Shown here in pieces: positions 6,754 to 14,100 of a DNA stretch of 14,154 nt. Each line of letters begins with the position of its first letter. The first letter of the stretch is position 1. The notes under the pieces are model-generated. The model was not told where the DNA came from. It saw nothing but the letters and a program-made list of their open reading frames with translations, and did not search any database. The stretch lies in contig CABRIB010000053.1 in the NCBI GenBank assembly GCA_902470915.1, positions 1 through 14,154 on the forward strand, read 5' to 3'. This stretch comes from an uncultured Collinsella sp. (GTDB lineage: Bacteria > Actinomycetota > Coriobacteriia > Coriobacteriales > Coriobacteriaceae). The position numbers and the translations under genes are program-made.

Positions 6754-8670
6754 ATGGTCGCATTCGATCGCAACCCGCAAGACTTCAAGTATCTGCGCCT
6801 GCTGTCGAGACAGTTCCCCACCGAACAATCCGCATTTACCGAGATCATCAATCTCTCGGCCATCCTCAACCTACCCAAGGGCACCGAGCATTTTATGAGC
6901 GACGTGCATGGTGAGTACGAAGCCTTTATGCACATCCTCAACAACTGCTCGGGCGTCGTGCGCGAGCATGTCGACGAGATTTTTGGCGACACGCTCTCCT
7001 TTGACGAAAAGGGCGAGCTGTGTACGCTCATCTACTACCCGCGCGAGAAGATCGACCTGGTCCGCAGCCGGCGCGAGGACTCGCCAACCTGGTACAAGAC
7101 GATGCTTGACCAGCTCATCATGGTCGCTCGCTCGCTTTCAAGCCGCTACACGCGCTCCAAAGTGCGTAAGGCCATCCCGCGCGATTACGCCTACATCATC
7201 GACGAGTTGTTGCACACGCACCCGGACGAGAACAACTATCGCGTGCGCTATCACGAGCGCATCGTTGAGTCCATCCTAGAAACCGCAAGCGCCGACGACT
7301 TTATCGAGTCGCTCGCTTCGCTCATCAAGCGCCTGGCCGTCGACCACCTGCACCTGGTGGGCGACATCTTCGACCGCGGTGGCGGCGCGGCCAAGATTAT
7401 GGACCGTCTGCTCACCTACCATTCACTCGACATCCAGTGGGGCAACCACGACCTGCTGTGGATGGGCGCTGCGGCCGGTGAGCCCGCCTGCATCGCCACG
7501 GTGTTGCGCAACAACCTACGCTACGACAACTACGAGATCCTCGAGAACGATTACGGCATCTCGCTGCGTGAGCTTGTCGCCTTTGCCGATGCCACCTACA
7601 CCGCCGGTGAGTCCATCACCCCGCTGATCAAGGCCATCAACGTGCTGCTCTTTAAGCTCGAGGGCCAGATTATCCAGCGCCACCCCGAGTTCGATATGAC
7701 CGATCGCCTGCTACTCGACAAGATCGACCACGACACCGGCACGGTCACGCTCGCCGACGGCAGCGTGTGGCCGCTCACGACCAACGACTTCCCCACCGTC
7801 GACCCGGCAGACCCCTACACGCTCACGCCCGAGGAGCAGCACATCATCGACAAGCTCGTGTCCGAGTTTGTCACCGCCGATCACCTGCATCGCCATATCG
7901 ATTTCCTCTATTCCCATGGCTCGATGTACAAGGTCGCCAACGGCAACCTGCTCTTCCACGGCTGCGTTCCGCTCAACGAAGACGGCACCTTTAGCAGCAT
8001 GAACTGCTTGGGCACCTGGCACGCTGGCCGCGATTATCTCGATTTTTGCGACCACATCGCCCGCCGCGCCTGGCGCGTGGGCGACCGCGACGCTCTCGAC
8101 TGGATGTGGTACCTGTGGATTGGCTTTAACTCACCCGCCAGCGGACGCCTGGTGCGTACCTTTGAGCGCGCCTATATCGCCGATAAGAGCACCTGGGTCG
8201 AGCCGATGGACCCGTACTTTACGCTTACCAAGTCGCCCTCGGTCTGCGATGACATCATGCGCGAGTTTGGCGTCGCGCCCATGGCATGTTCGCCGACCGG
8301 CCACATCATCAACGGCCACACGCCCGTTAAAACCACCAAGGGCGAGCAGCCCATCCGCGCCGAGGGCAAGCTGCTGGTCATCGATGGCGGCTTCTGCCGC
8401 GCTTACCATCCCAAGACGGGTATCGCCGGCTATACGCTCATCTCGAGCTCGCGCGGCTGCCGCCTCAAGTCGCACCGGGCCTTTACGACGGTTGCCGAGG
8501 CACTCACGCGCAACGTGGACATCGAAAGCGAGACCAACCGTTTTGACCAAGCAGACCGTCGCCGCATGGTAAGCGACACCGATACTGGCGCCAAGATCCG
8601 CAGCCAAATCCAGGACCTGCGTCAGCTGCTCGATGCATATAGAAACGGTGCTATCGAGGAGCGCGCCTAG
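6754..8670 (+). CDS. fbp: Fructose-1,6-bisphosphatase class III
   Basis: The 638-aa enzyme should hydrolyse fructose 1,6-bisphosphate to fructose 6-phosphate in gluconeogenesis. It belongs to the class III family, which uses a metallophosphatase fold rather than the sugar-phosphatase fold of class I. Metal-site motifs are clear: DVHGEYEAF from residue 50, GDIFDRGG from 203, GNHD at 230-233 and NGHTPVK from 520. Length is normal for the class. GGAAGGTG (6742-6749) lies four bases before the ATG at 6754; the TTG-type start upstream at 6709 has no such site. The leader is long and A/T-rich. A GtrA gene follows after 78 bp. Confidence 0.96.
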   Translation: MVAFDRNPQDFKYLRLLSRQFPTEQSAFTEIINLSAILNLPKGTEHFMSDVHGEYEAFMHILNNCSGVVREHVDEIFGDTLSFDEKGELCTLIYYPREKIDLVRSRREDSPTWYKTMLDQLIMVARSLSSRYTRSKVRKAIPRDYAYIIDELLHTHPDENNYRVRYHERIVESILETASADDFIESLASLIKRLAVDHLHLVGDIFDRGGGAAKIMDRLLTYHSLDIQWGNHDLLWMGAAAGEPACIATVLRNNLRYDNYEILENDYGISLRELVAFADATYTAGESITPLIKAINVLLFKLEGQIIQRHPEFDMTDRLLLDKIDHDTGTVTLADGSVWPLTTNDFPTVDPADPYTLTPEEQHIIDKLVSEFVTADHLHRHIDFLYSHGSMYKVANGNLLFHGCVPLNEDGTFSSMNCLGTWHAGRDYLDFCDHIARRAWRVGDRDALDWMWYLWIGFNSPASGRLVRTFERAYIADKSTWVEPMDPYFTLTKSPSVCDDIMREFGVAPMACSPTGHIINGHTPVKTTKGEQPIRAEGKLLVIDGGFCRAYHPKTGIAGYTLISSSRGCRLKSHRAFTTVAEALTRNVDIESETNRFDQADRRRMVSDTDTGAKIRSQIQDLRQLLDAYRNGAIEERA

Positions 8671-8680
8671 CACCACCCGC

Positions 8681-8732
8681 GGGGATTGGCTAAACTTGCT
8701 AAGTTTGTCATCCCCACGGCGCCCCGGCGCCG
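8681..8732 (+). promoter_or_regulatory. Structured leader: two dyads upstream of first GtrA gene
   Basis: GGGGAT (8681-8686) pairs with ATCCCC (8710-8715), and inside it AAACTT (8692-8697) pairs with AAGTTT (8701-8706) around a GCT loop. Immediately after, CGGCGCC (8717-8723) faces GGCGCCG (8726-8732). There is no T-tract, so this is not a standard terminator for fbp. It may be an operator, an attenuating mRNA structure, or a weak factor-dependent stop. Confidence 0.4.
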
Positions 8733-8748
8733 GCTTAAGGCAGGTACC

Positions 8749-9144
8749 ATGCAAAAGCTCCTTGCGCAGATCATGAAATTTGGCGTCGTCGGTGTCATTG
8801 CCACGGTTATCGACTTTGGCATTATGAATCTGCTCCACTACGGTCTGGGCCTCAACATCCTAATCGCCAACACCAGCGGCTTTATCATCTCACTCATCTT
8901 TAACTACCTCGCAAGCATGAAATACGTGTTTGCGCACAAGGAAGGCATGAGCCGCCGCCGCGAGTTCATCATCTTTGTCGTGCTGTCCGTGATCGGTTTG
9001 GTGCTCAACGATGGCATCGTGCTGGCGCTCAACGCCGGCCTGGGACTCGAGGCCAATATCGCCAAGATCTGTGCCACCGCGCTTGTCATGGTCTACAACT
9101 TTGTGACCCGAAAAATCTTCCTGGAGGGCGACGAGACAAAATAG
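8749..9144 (+). CDS. GtrA family small membrane protein (copy 1)
   Basis: The 131-aa product has four hydrophobic helices at about residues 11-31, 37-57, 72-94 and 104-122. The family pattern starts with KFGVVGVIATVIDFG and includes FNYLASMKYVF (51-61) and a conserved YNFVTRKIFLEG end. GtrA proteins are proposed to move or present lipid-linked sugars for glycosyltransferases that decorate cell-surface glycans; that role is proven for only a few members. The ATG at 8749 follows AAGGCAGG (8737-8744). No glycosyltransferase is adjacent. It is clearly paralogous to the next gene. Confidence 0.9.
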   Translation: MQKLLAQIMKFGVVGVIATVIDFGIMNLLHYGLGLNILIANTSGFIISLIFNYLASMKYVFAHKEGMSRRREFIIFVVLSVIGLVLNDGIVLALNAGLGLEANIAKICATALVMVYNFVTRKIFLEGDETK

Positions 9145-9170
9145 CTCGAAACCCCTGCAGCATTACGGCG

Positions 9171-9210
9171 CCCACGGACGACGCGCACTCAGCGCAGTAT
9201 CGTCCGTGGG
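9171..9210 (+). terminator. Probable terminator hairpin after GtrA copy 1
   Basis: CCCACGGACGA (9171-9181) pairs perfectly with TCGTCCGTGGG (9200-9210), an 11-bp stem, with a small inner GCGC/GCGC pairing. The following bases are TGTCGCTCGTTT, so the T-tract is poor. It sits 27 bases after the stop codon, the right place for a terminator. Confidence 0.6.
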
Positions 9211-9228
9211 TGTCGCTCGTTTACGGGC

Positions 9229-9265
9229 AAATTTTCAACGTTTGCGGATTAGCTCTTGAAAATTT
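9229..9265. repeat. 10-bp perfect inverted repeat upstream of GtrA copy 2
   Basis: AAATTTTCAA (9229-9238) and TTGAAAATTT (9256-9265) are exact reverse complements separated by 17 bp. They lie about 100 bases before the second GtrA gene. The right arm overlaps a possible weak -35 for a TATAGT -10 at 9276-9281, so it could be an operator. A regulator is not identified. Confidence 0.45.
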
Positions 9266-9363
9266 GGCGAGTTCATATAGTTCTTGGCAAAGACCTTACG
9301 TTTCCCTTGTAAAAGCTCTAAAGTATCCTCTGCTCGATTCATCAACGCATTGGATGTGATTAC

Positions 9364-9771
9364 GTGCGCAAGGCGCTGGCACAACCTCATACCAAGCAGT
9401 TCCTCAAGTTTGCTGTCGTGGGTCTTATCTCCTTTGGCATCGACTGGGGCATGCTCATTGCGCTCGTCGAGCTGTTCCACCTTGACTTTTTGATGAGCAC
9501 CACGGTTTCGTTTATCACGTCCGTCGTGGTCAACTACTGGCTCAGCATGAAGTACGTGTTCGACCACCGCGAAGGCATGAGCCGCAAGCGCGAGTTCACG
9601 ATCTTCACCATCCTGTCGGTGATCGGCCTGGGCCTCAACGACCTGTACATGTTTGTGGGCGTCACGTTTTTGAGCATCGGCTACCAGGCCATGAAGGCCA
9701 TCGCCACGTTCCTCGTCACCTGGTACAACTACTTCAGCCGCCGCTTCTTCCTCGAGGGCGCACGGTCATAG
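9364..9771 (+). CDS. GtrA family small membrane protein (copy 2)
   Basis: The 135-aa product has four hydrophobic helices (about 15-37, 42-60, 77-100, 105-124). It shares with copy 1 the KF(A/G)VVG start, NYWLSMKYVFDHREGMSR (57-74; copy 1 has NYLASMKYVFAHKEGMSR), LSVIGLGLND and the RRFFLEG end. It is therefore a tandem paralogue, well diverged in between. The start is a GTG at 9364, since no ATG occurs in frame before an upstream stop; the ribosome binding site is weak (GGATGTGA, 9352-9359). A 219-bp gap with a hairpin and an inverted repeat separates the copies, so it probably has its own promoter. Role inferred as for other GtrA proteins. Confidence 0.88.
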   Translation: MRKALAQPHTKQFLKFAVVGLISFGIDWGMLIALVELFHLDFLMSTTVSFITSVVVNYWLSMKYVFDHREGMSRKREFTIFTILSVIGLGLNDLYMFVGVTFLSIGYQAMKAIATFLVTWYNYFSRRFFLEGARS

Positions 9772-9797
9772 TCGATTCACTATTTGCTTGAATGTAT

Positions 9798-9831
9798 AAC
9801 CGGTTGGAATTCCCATTCCAACCGGTTTTTT
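9798..9831 (+). terminator. Strong intrinsic terminator after GtrA copy 2
   Basis: AACCGGTTGGAAT (9798-9810) and ATTCCAACCGGTT (9815-9827) form a perfect 13-bp stem with a TCCC loop, followed by a run of six T. It begins 27 bases after the stop codon. Confidence 0.95.
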
Positions 9832-9849
9832 GTTTGCAGAGCCTGCCGA

Positions 9850-10174
9850 GGAAAGCGCACAAGGCGGGCCGCAGCGTCGGAATGGGTAGTAGTTTCCCCA
9901 TGGTCGCCCCGCGGAAAGCGCGTCCCAGATTGCAGCCTCAGAACGGGACACAGCTTCCGCAACGTGGCTCTAGCGGAAAGCGCATCCCAAAATCGATGCC
10001 CAATACGGTCCGCAGCTTCCCAATGGGCGCTGCTTCGGAAAGTCTATCCCGGAATGAGCCCTCAGAGCGGAACACGCTTTCCGAAACCCGCCCCAACGGG
10101 AAGCTGCGTCCCGGAATTCGCCTACAGGGCGGGATGCAATTTCCGGTTGAGCCTCGATTGGGAAATGACGTCCC
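9850..10174. repeat. Regular array of a 14-bp motif, alternating orientation, 62-bp period
   Basis: Direct-orientation copies (GGAAAGCGCGTCCC-like) begin at 9850, 9913, 9975, 10037, 10099 and 10161, so the period is 63, 62, 62, 62 and 62 bp. Inverted copies (GGGACACAGCTTCC-like) begin at 9884, 9945, 10007, 10069 and 10131. Between them lie segments of 18 and 16 bp that are themselves loosely conserved (GCC and CAGA positions recur). The first copy is the most degraded. Ends of the motif (GGRA and TYCC) are best kept. Because 62 is not a multiple of three and the copies drift like non-coding DNA, the open frames crossing it are probably chance. It fills the gap between two convergent terminators. 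It is not a normal CRISPR: repeats are too short, degenerate and alternately inverted. Confidence 0.85.
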
Positions 10175-10182
10175 ATTCGTAT

Positions 10183-10221
10183 AAAAACGGGCGTCTCGGA
10201 TGTTTGTCCGAACCGCCCGTT
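10183..10221 (-). terminator. Intrinsic terminator of the DUF4430 operon
   Basis: On the minus strand AACGGGCG pairs with CGCCCGTT (10214-10221 with 10186-10193 in plus coordinates), and CGGA pairs with TCCG inside it (10207-10210 with 10197-10200). A run of T follows (AAAAA at 10183-10187 on the plus strand). It begins 22 bases beyond the stop codon of the last gene in the operon. Confidence 0.88.
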
Positions 10222-10242
10222 TGATGCGATATGTCGAGGCCC

Positions 10243-11118
10243 CTAGCCTGTCACGTAATACCAGACCACGTTGTCGCCGTTTGAGAGAACGTAGTTGCTG
10301 CAGGCTGTCATGGGCGTTGTGCCGTTGACGGAATAACACCAGCCGCTACCGCTTCCATAGTTTTCATCCTTCTCGGCCAGGCCACCGATGGCGGCAACAT
10401 AAGTGCCAAACGACGAGCCACGCGCATTTATAGAAATACCCAGCGCGCAGAGAGCGTCGTAGGCAGTTGCTCCCTCATTAAAGGTGTAGGTACCACCAGC
10501 GGACACAGGATTGCCCACAGCGCTCGAAGTAACCGAGACAGTCACGGTAACGTAGCTAGACTCCTGAGAGACGCTCTGGTTGCCCGAGGGGGCATTACTG
10601 TTATCAGGAACGGCAGAAGGCCCACCGGACGTTGCCGAATTCTGAGAAGCCGACTGACTGTTGTCAGTCTTTTTATTTCCTGCTCCTTTTTCGCCGGACT
10701 TCTTGCTATCCGAGTTCTTGTCCGATTCCTTGTCCGAAGACTCGGAATCTTTCTTGGAGTCAGATTTGTCAGAACCCCTAGACCCGTCATTCGTATCATC
10801 AGAAGATTTGGAATCCTTGGACCCGGCCTTGCCCGAAGCGACAGTCGAGCCGGACCCATTGCCATCCTTGGCGACGATGCTCTCCCCCGCCACGGTCTGG
10901 ACGATCCAATCAATGGACCAAGCACCGCTCTCGGAGGGATGAACAAAGCCCAGAGAGACCACGATCAGAACGACGCATGCGGCAGTCAGAACGCCAAGGA
11001 GCGCCTTCCGTCGAGGAGCGGACGCCGCCGAAGCGGCGCCCTTTTGCTTTGGATCATCGAGCTGGATAAACGAGGAGTCGGGCTGTTGCCCGTTGGTCTC
11101 CTTGGGCTTATCGGGCAT
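10243..11118 (-). CDS. Membrane-anchored DUF4430 surface protein (type II topology)
   Basis: The 291-aa product has a short polar N-terminus (1-38), one transmembrane helix (about 39-59), a long Ser/Asp/Lys-rich stalk (about 85-185), and a C-terminal DUF4430 domain (about 188-291). The domain shows YTFNEGATAYDAL (211-223), GSGSGWCYSVNG (255-266) and NGDNVVWYYV at the end, the usual signature. Cysteines 224, 261 and 273 could form disulfides. DUF4430 is related to the beta domain of transcobalamin-type proteins; the ligand here is unknown. The ATG at 11118 has AAGGGTGA six bases upstream; a GTG at 11127 is the alternative. The start lies inside the end of the upstream gene (11-bp overlap), so translation is probably coupled. 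The helix with the basic APRRK flank suggests the domain faces outward. Confidence 0.85.
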   Translation of the reverse strand: MPDKPKETNGQQPDSSFIQLDDPKQKGAASAASAPRRKALLGVLTAACVVLIVVSLGFVHPSESGAWSIDWIVQTVAGESIVAKDGNGSGSTVASGKAGSKDSKSSDDTNDGSRGSDKSDSKKDSESSDKESDKNSDSKKSGEKGAGNKKTDNSQSASQNSATSGGPSAVPDNSNAPSGNQSVSQESSYVTVTVSVTSSAVGNPVSAGGTYTFNEGATAYDALCALGISINARGSSFGTYVAAIGGLAEKDENYGSGSGWCYSVNGTTPMTACSNYVLSNGDNVVWYYVTG

Positions 11119-14100
11119 TACCGTCACCCTTGCCGCGCTTGGTCAGCACGAAGACGGCGATGAGCGCAAGGCCAATCACGCCGGCGGCGATGCCAACGAT
11201 GGCGAGCGGGTTGGTGCCCGTCTCCTGCTCGGAAGCACCAGAGGACTTCTTAGCAGTGGTCGTGGAAGCAGCGCCCGTATCGGACTTGGAATCGGACTTC
11301 TTGTCGGACTTGCTGTCCTTCTTCTCAGACTTCTTCTCATCCTTCTTGTCGGACTTATCGGAGCCCTTCTTGTCGGACTTGTTTTCCTTGGTCTCGGTCT
11401 TGGTCGACACCGTCGTCTTGGTCACCGGCTTCTGACCCGGGGCGATAGCGCCGCCGGCCTGCGGGCCCTTAGAGCCGGAACCAGCGCCGGAACCCGTACC
11501 AGTGCCCGTGCCGGTACCAGTACCAGAACCGCTGCCGCCGCTGGAGCCAGAACCGCCATTGTCACCAGAATTGGTGGCATTCTTGGTCCACTTGGCATAC
11601 AGCGTCAGATCGGCCGTCACCGGCGTACTGAAGTCATACGCTTGCGTGCACGCCTCATCGGTATACCAACCGCCGAAGGTATAGCCCTTGCGACGCGGTT
11701 TTACAGCAGGCTCCGTAGCAGTTTTACCAGCCTTAATACGTTGGGAATCGAGCACAATAGAATCTGCACCATTTGCGTCAAACGAGACAGTATAGCGATT
11801 GACCTTCTGGCCATTTCCCTTAATCGCGAACAACTTGCCCGAATCGTTAGCGTAGTAGAGTGAACCATCAGAACCGACCGAAATCGACGACATGCAGTAC
11901 TGCTGGTTCTCGGCCGACGGTCTATAGAGCAGCTCAGCCTCTTCGTCACCTATGCGATAGCGATAAATGCCGCCAGGATTATTGTTGGACGTAAAGTATA
12001 CATAGGTATGACCATCTTGAATGGAAACCACAGGCTGTGACTTAACATCGCCGCTGCCCGTAAAACCACTTGCAGAAGAATCCTCGCGGATGAAGTTACC
12101 GTCTGCCTTATAAATTGAATAATCGACCGTAAGCGTATCGGCGTCGATAATTGCAAGCTGACCATAGTGGCTCGTAAGACTGTTTTGGGGACCGCCCATA
12201 AAGGACTCAATCGACGTGCCGCCAACTACAATCTTACCGTTGACAAACACGGGTGTAGAGGTCGAGCTGCTGCCAAACGTAACTTTACCCAGTTCTGAAA
12301 GGGCCCCATCATTAGCGATAGCAATTTTATGGAGCGTGCCATCGGCACTCACAACGTAAGCAGTAGCCCCATCAACAAGCACGTTCGCGCGAACGCGATC
12401 GGCGATCTTAAGCTTTGCTACGGTCTTTCCAGTCGAAGGATCAACCGTGCTGACAGTGCCTGAATCATCCGCGATAACGCCATAGTCGCCCGAGAACGCC
12501 ATGCCAGCCCAGTAATAGCCCGTGCTGTTTTCATTCTTGTGCTGCCACATGACTTTACCGTCAGAAATACGAACACAAAGCAGGTAGCCGTCACTCGAGT
12601 CAATCCAATCGGCCGAAGCGGTACCAAAATAGGCATAGCCATCGCGAACCGAAACAGAAGCAAGCGACTGCTGCGCGCCATCGGGACCGGCCGGCAACCC
12701 ATCGGTAACCCAAACCGTCGCAAGCACATCAACCGTTAAGGCCTGAAGACGACCGCCTGAAAGCGGAACAAGCACAACACCATTGGTATATACCATGCGT
12801 GAGGTGGAATCAATTGCAGCAGCCAAAGGTGACTCTAGAACGGTCTTGCCCGTCTCGACATCCTTTTTGAGCAATTTAGAACCAACTGCCACATAGAGAT
12901 AGTCACCGATCAGCAACGCATCGGAAACACCCTTATTGCCGTCCGCACGCGTCTTAAGCTCGCTTACCCATTTCTCATCTGCATCCTTAGTGGGCACAGG
13001 TGCGTCGGTAACCTTGTCGGCACTTGTAAAGCCCGACCAGTCGCTATCCCAGTTAGGGCGTGCAGCGCTCGGATTAAGAACAACGTTGTCGACACCGGGC
13101 AAAGTATCCCCAGGGGCGTAAGCCCAAACGACCTTATCGCCCGACTTAAGCACGTAGTCGTTATCGAGTTGAGTTCCAGGAACGCCGTTGACAAAGAACG
13201 ACCAAGCGCCGGACAGCTCGGTACCATCAAGCGGAGAAACGAGGCTATGGACACCCCAATAGCCGAATTGGTCGTACATCTTGGACTCGATGCCAAGGGC
13301 GTCGAAATAGGTAGCGGAGGCATCCTTGATCGACGTGCCCTTAACAAACACCTGGGTCGACGGGCTCGTCCAACGCTGAGCCATCCCGGCCTTTTTGCCA
13401 ATAATCTCCATCGTGACGGAAACCTGCTCGGGCGCGGGGTCGCCGTACTTCGAGTAGCACCAGACGACGGAGTCGCCGTCCTTGAGCGTGTAGCCGCCCG
13501 CGCCGGCGTCGGAGGCGCTGCCGTTGACGAACAGCTGCCAGTAAGCGCCGGTCGCCGAGTCGTAGGCGAGCGTGCGGCCGGAGTCGAAGGGCGACGTGAT
13601 CGAGTTGAGTGCCCAGCCCCAGCTGCCGTTGGGGTTGTAATCGGCCTTGAGGCCGGCACGCTTGAACAGCTGCTCGGAGAGGTCGGCCGCGGTCGAGCCC
13701 TCCTCCAGCGTGATCCGCTGCGCGGCGGCCCAGGTCTGCTGGGCGCCCTTGGCGTCGGTGCCGACGACGGAGCACGTGGCAGAGACCTGAGCGACAGGCG
13801 CGGGGTCGCCGTACTTCGAGTAGCACCAGACGACGGAGTCGCCGTCCTTGAGCGTGTAGCCGCCCGCGCCGGCGTCGGAGGCGCTGCCGTTGACGAACAG
13901 CTGCCAGTAAGCGCCGGTCGCCGAGTCGTAGGCGAGCGTGCGGCCGGAGTCGAAGGGCGACGTGATCGAGTTGAGTGCCCAGCCCCAGCTGCCGTTGGGG
14001 TTGTAATCGGCCTTGAGGCCGGCACGCTTGAACAGCTGCTCGGAGAGGTCGGCCGCGGTCGAGCCCTCCTCCAGCGTGATCCGCTGCGCGGCGGCCCAGG

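Noticed and set aside
9850..10174. CRISPR array
   Set aside because: Copies are only 14 bp, degenerate and alternately inverted, spacers are 16-18 bp and partly conserved, and no cas genes are present.
9784..10339. Overlapping open frames across the 62-bp array on both strands
   Set aside because: The period is not a multiple of three, so repeat units fall in different frames and no peptide repeat results. There is no good ribosome binding site, and terminators flank the region on both sides.
11180..11225. LPXTG sortase signal at the end of the large surface protein
   Set aside because: The residues before the final helix read EQETGTNPLA, with no LPXTG or close variant, so a plain membrane anchor is more likely.
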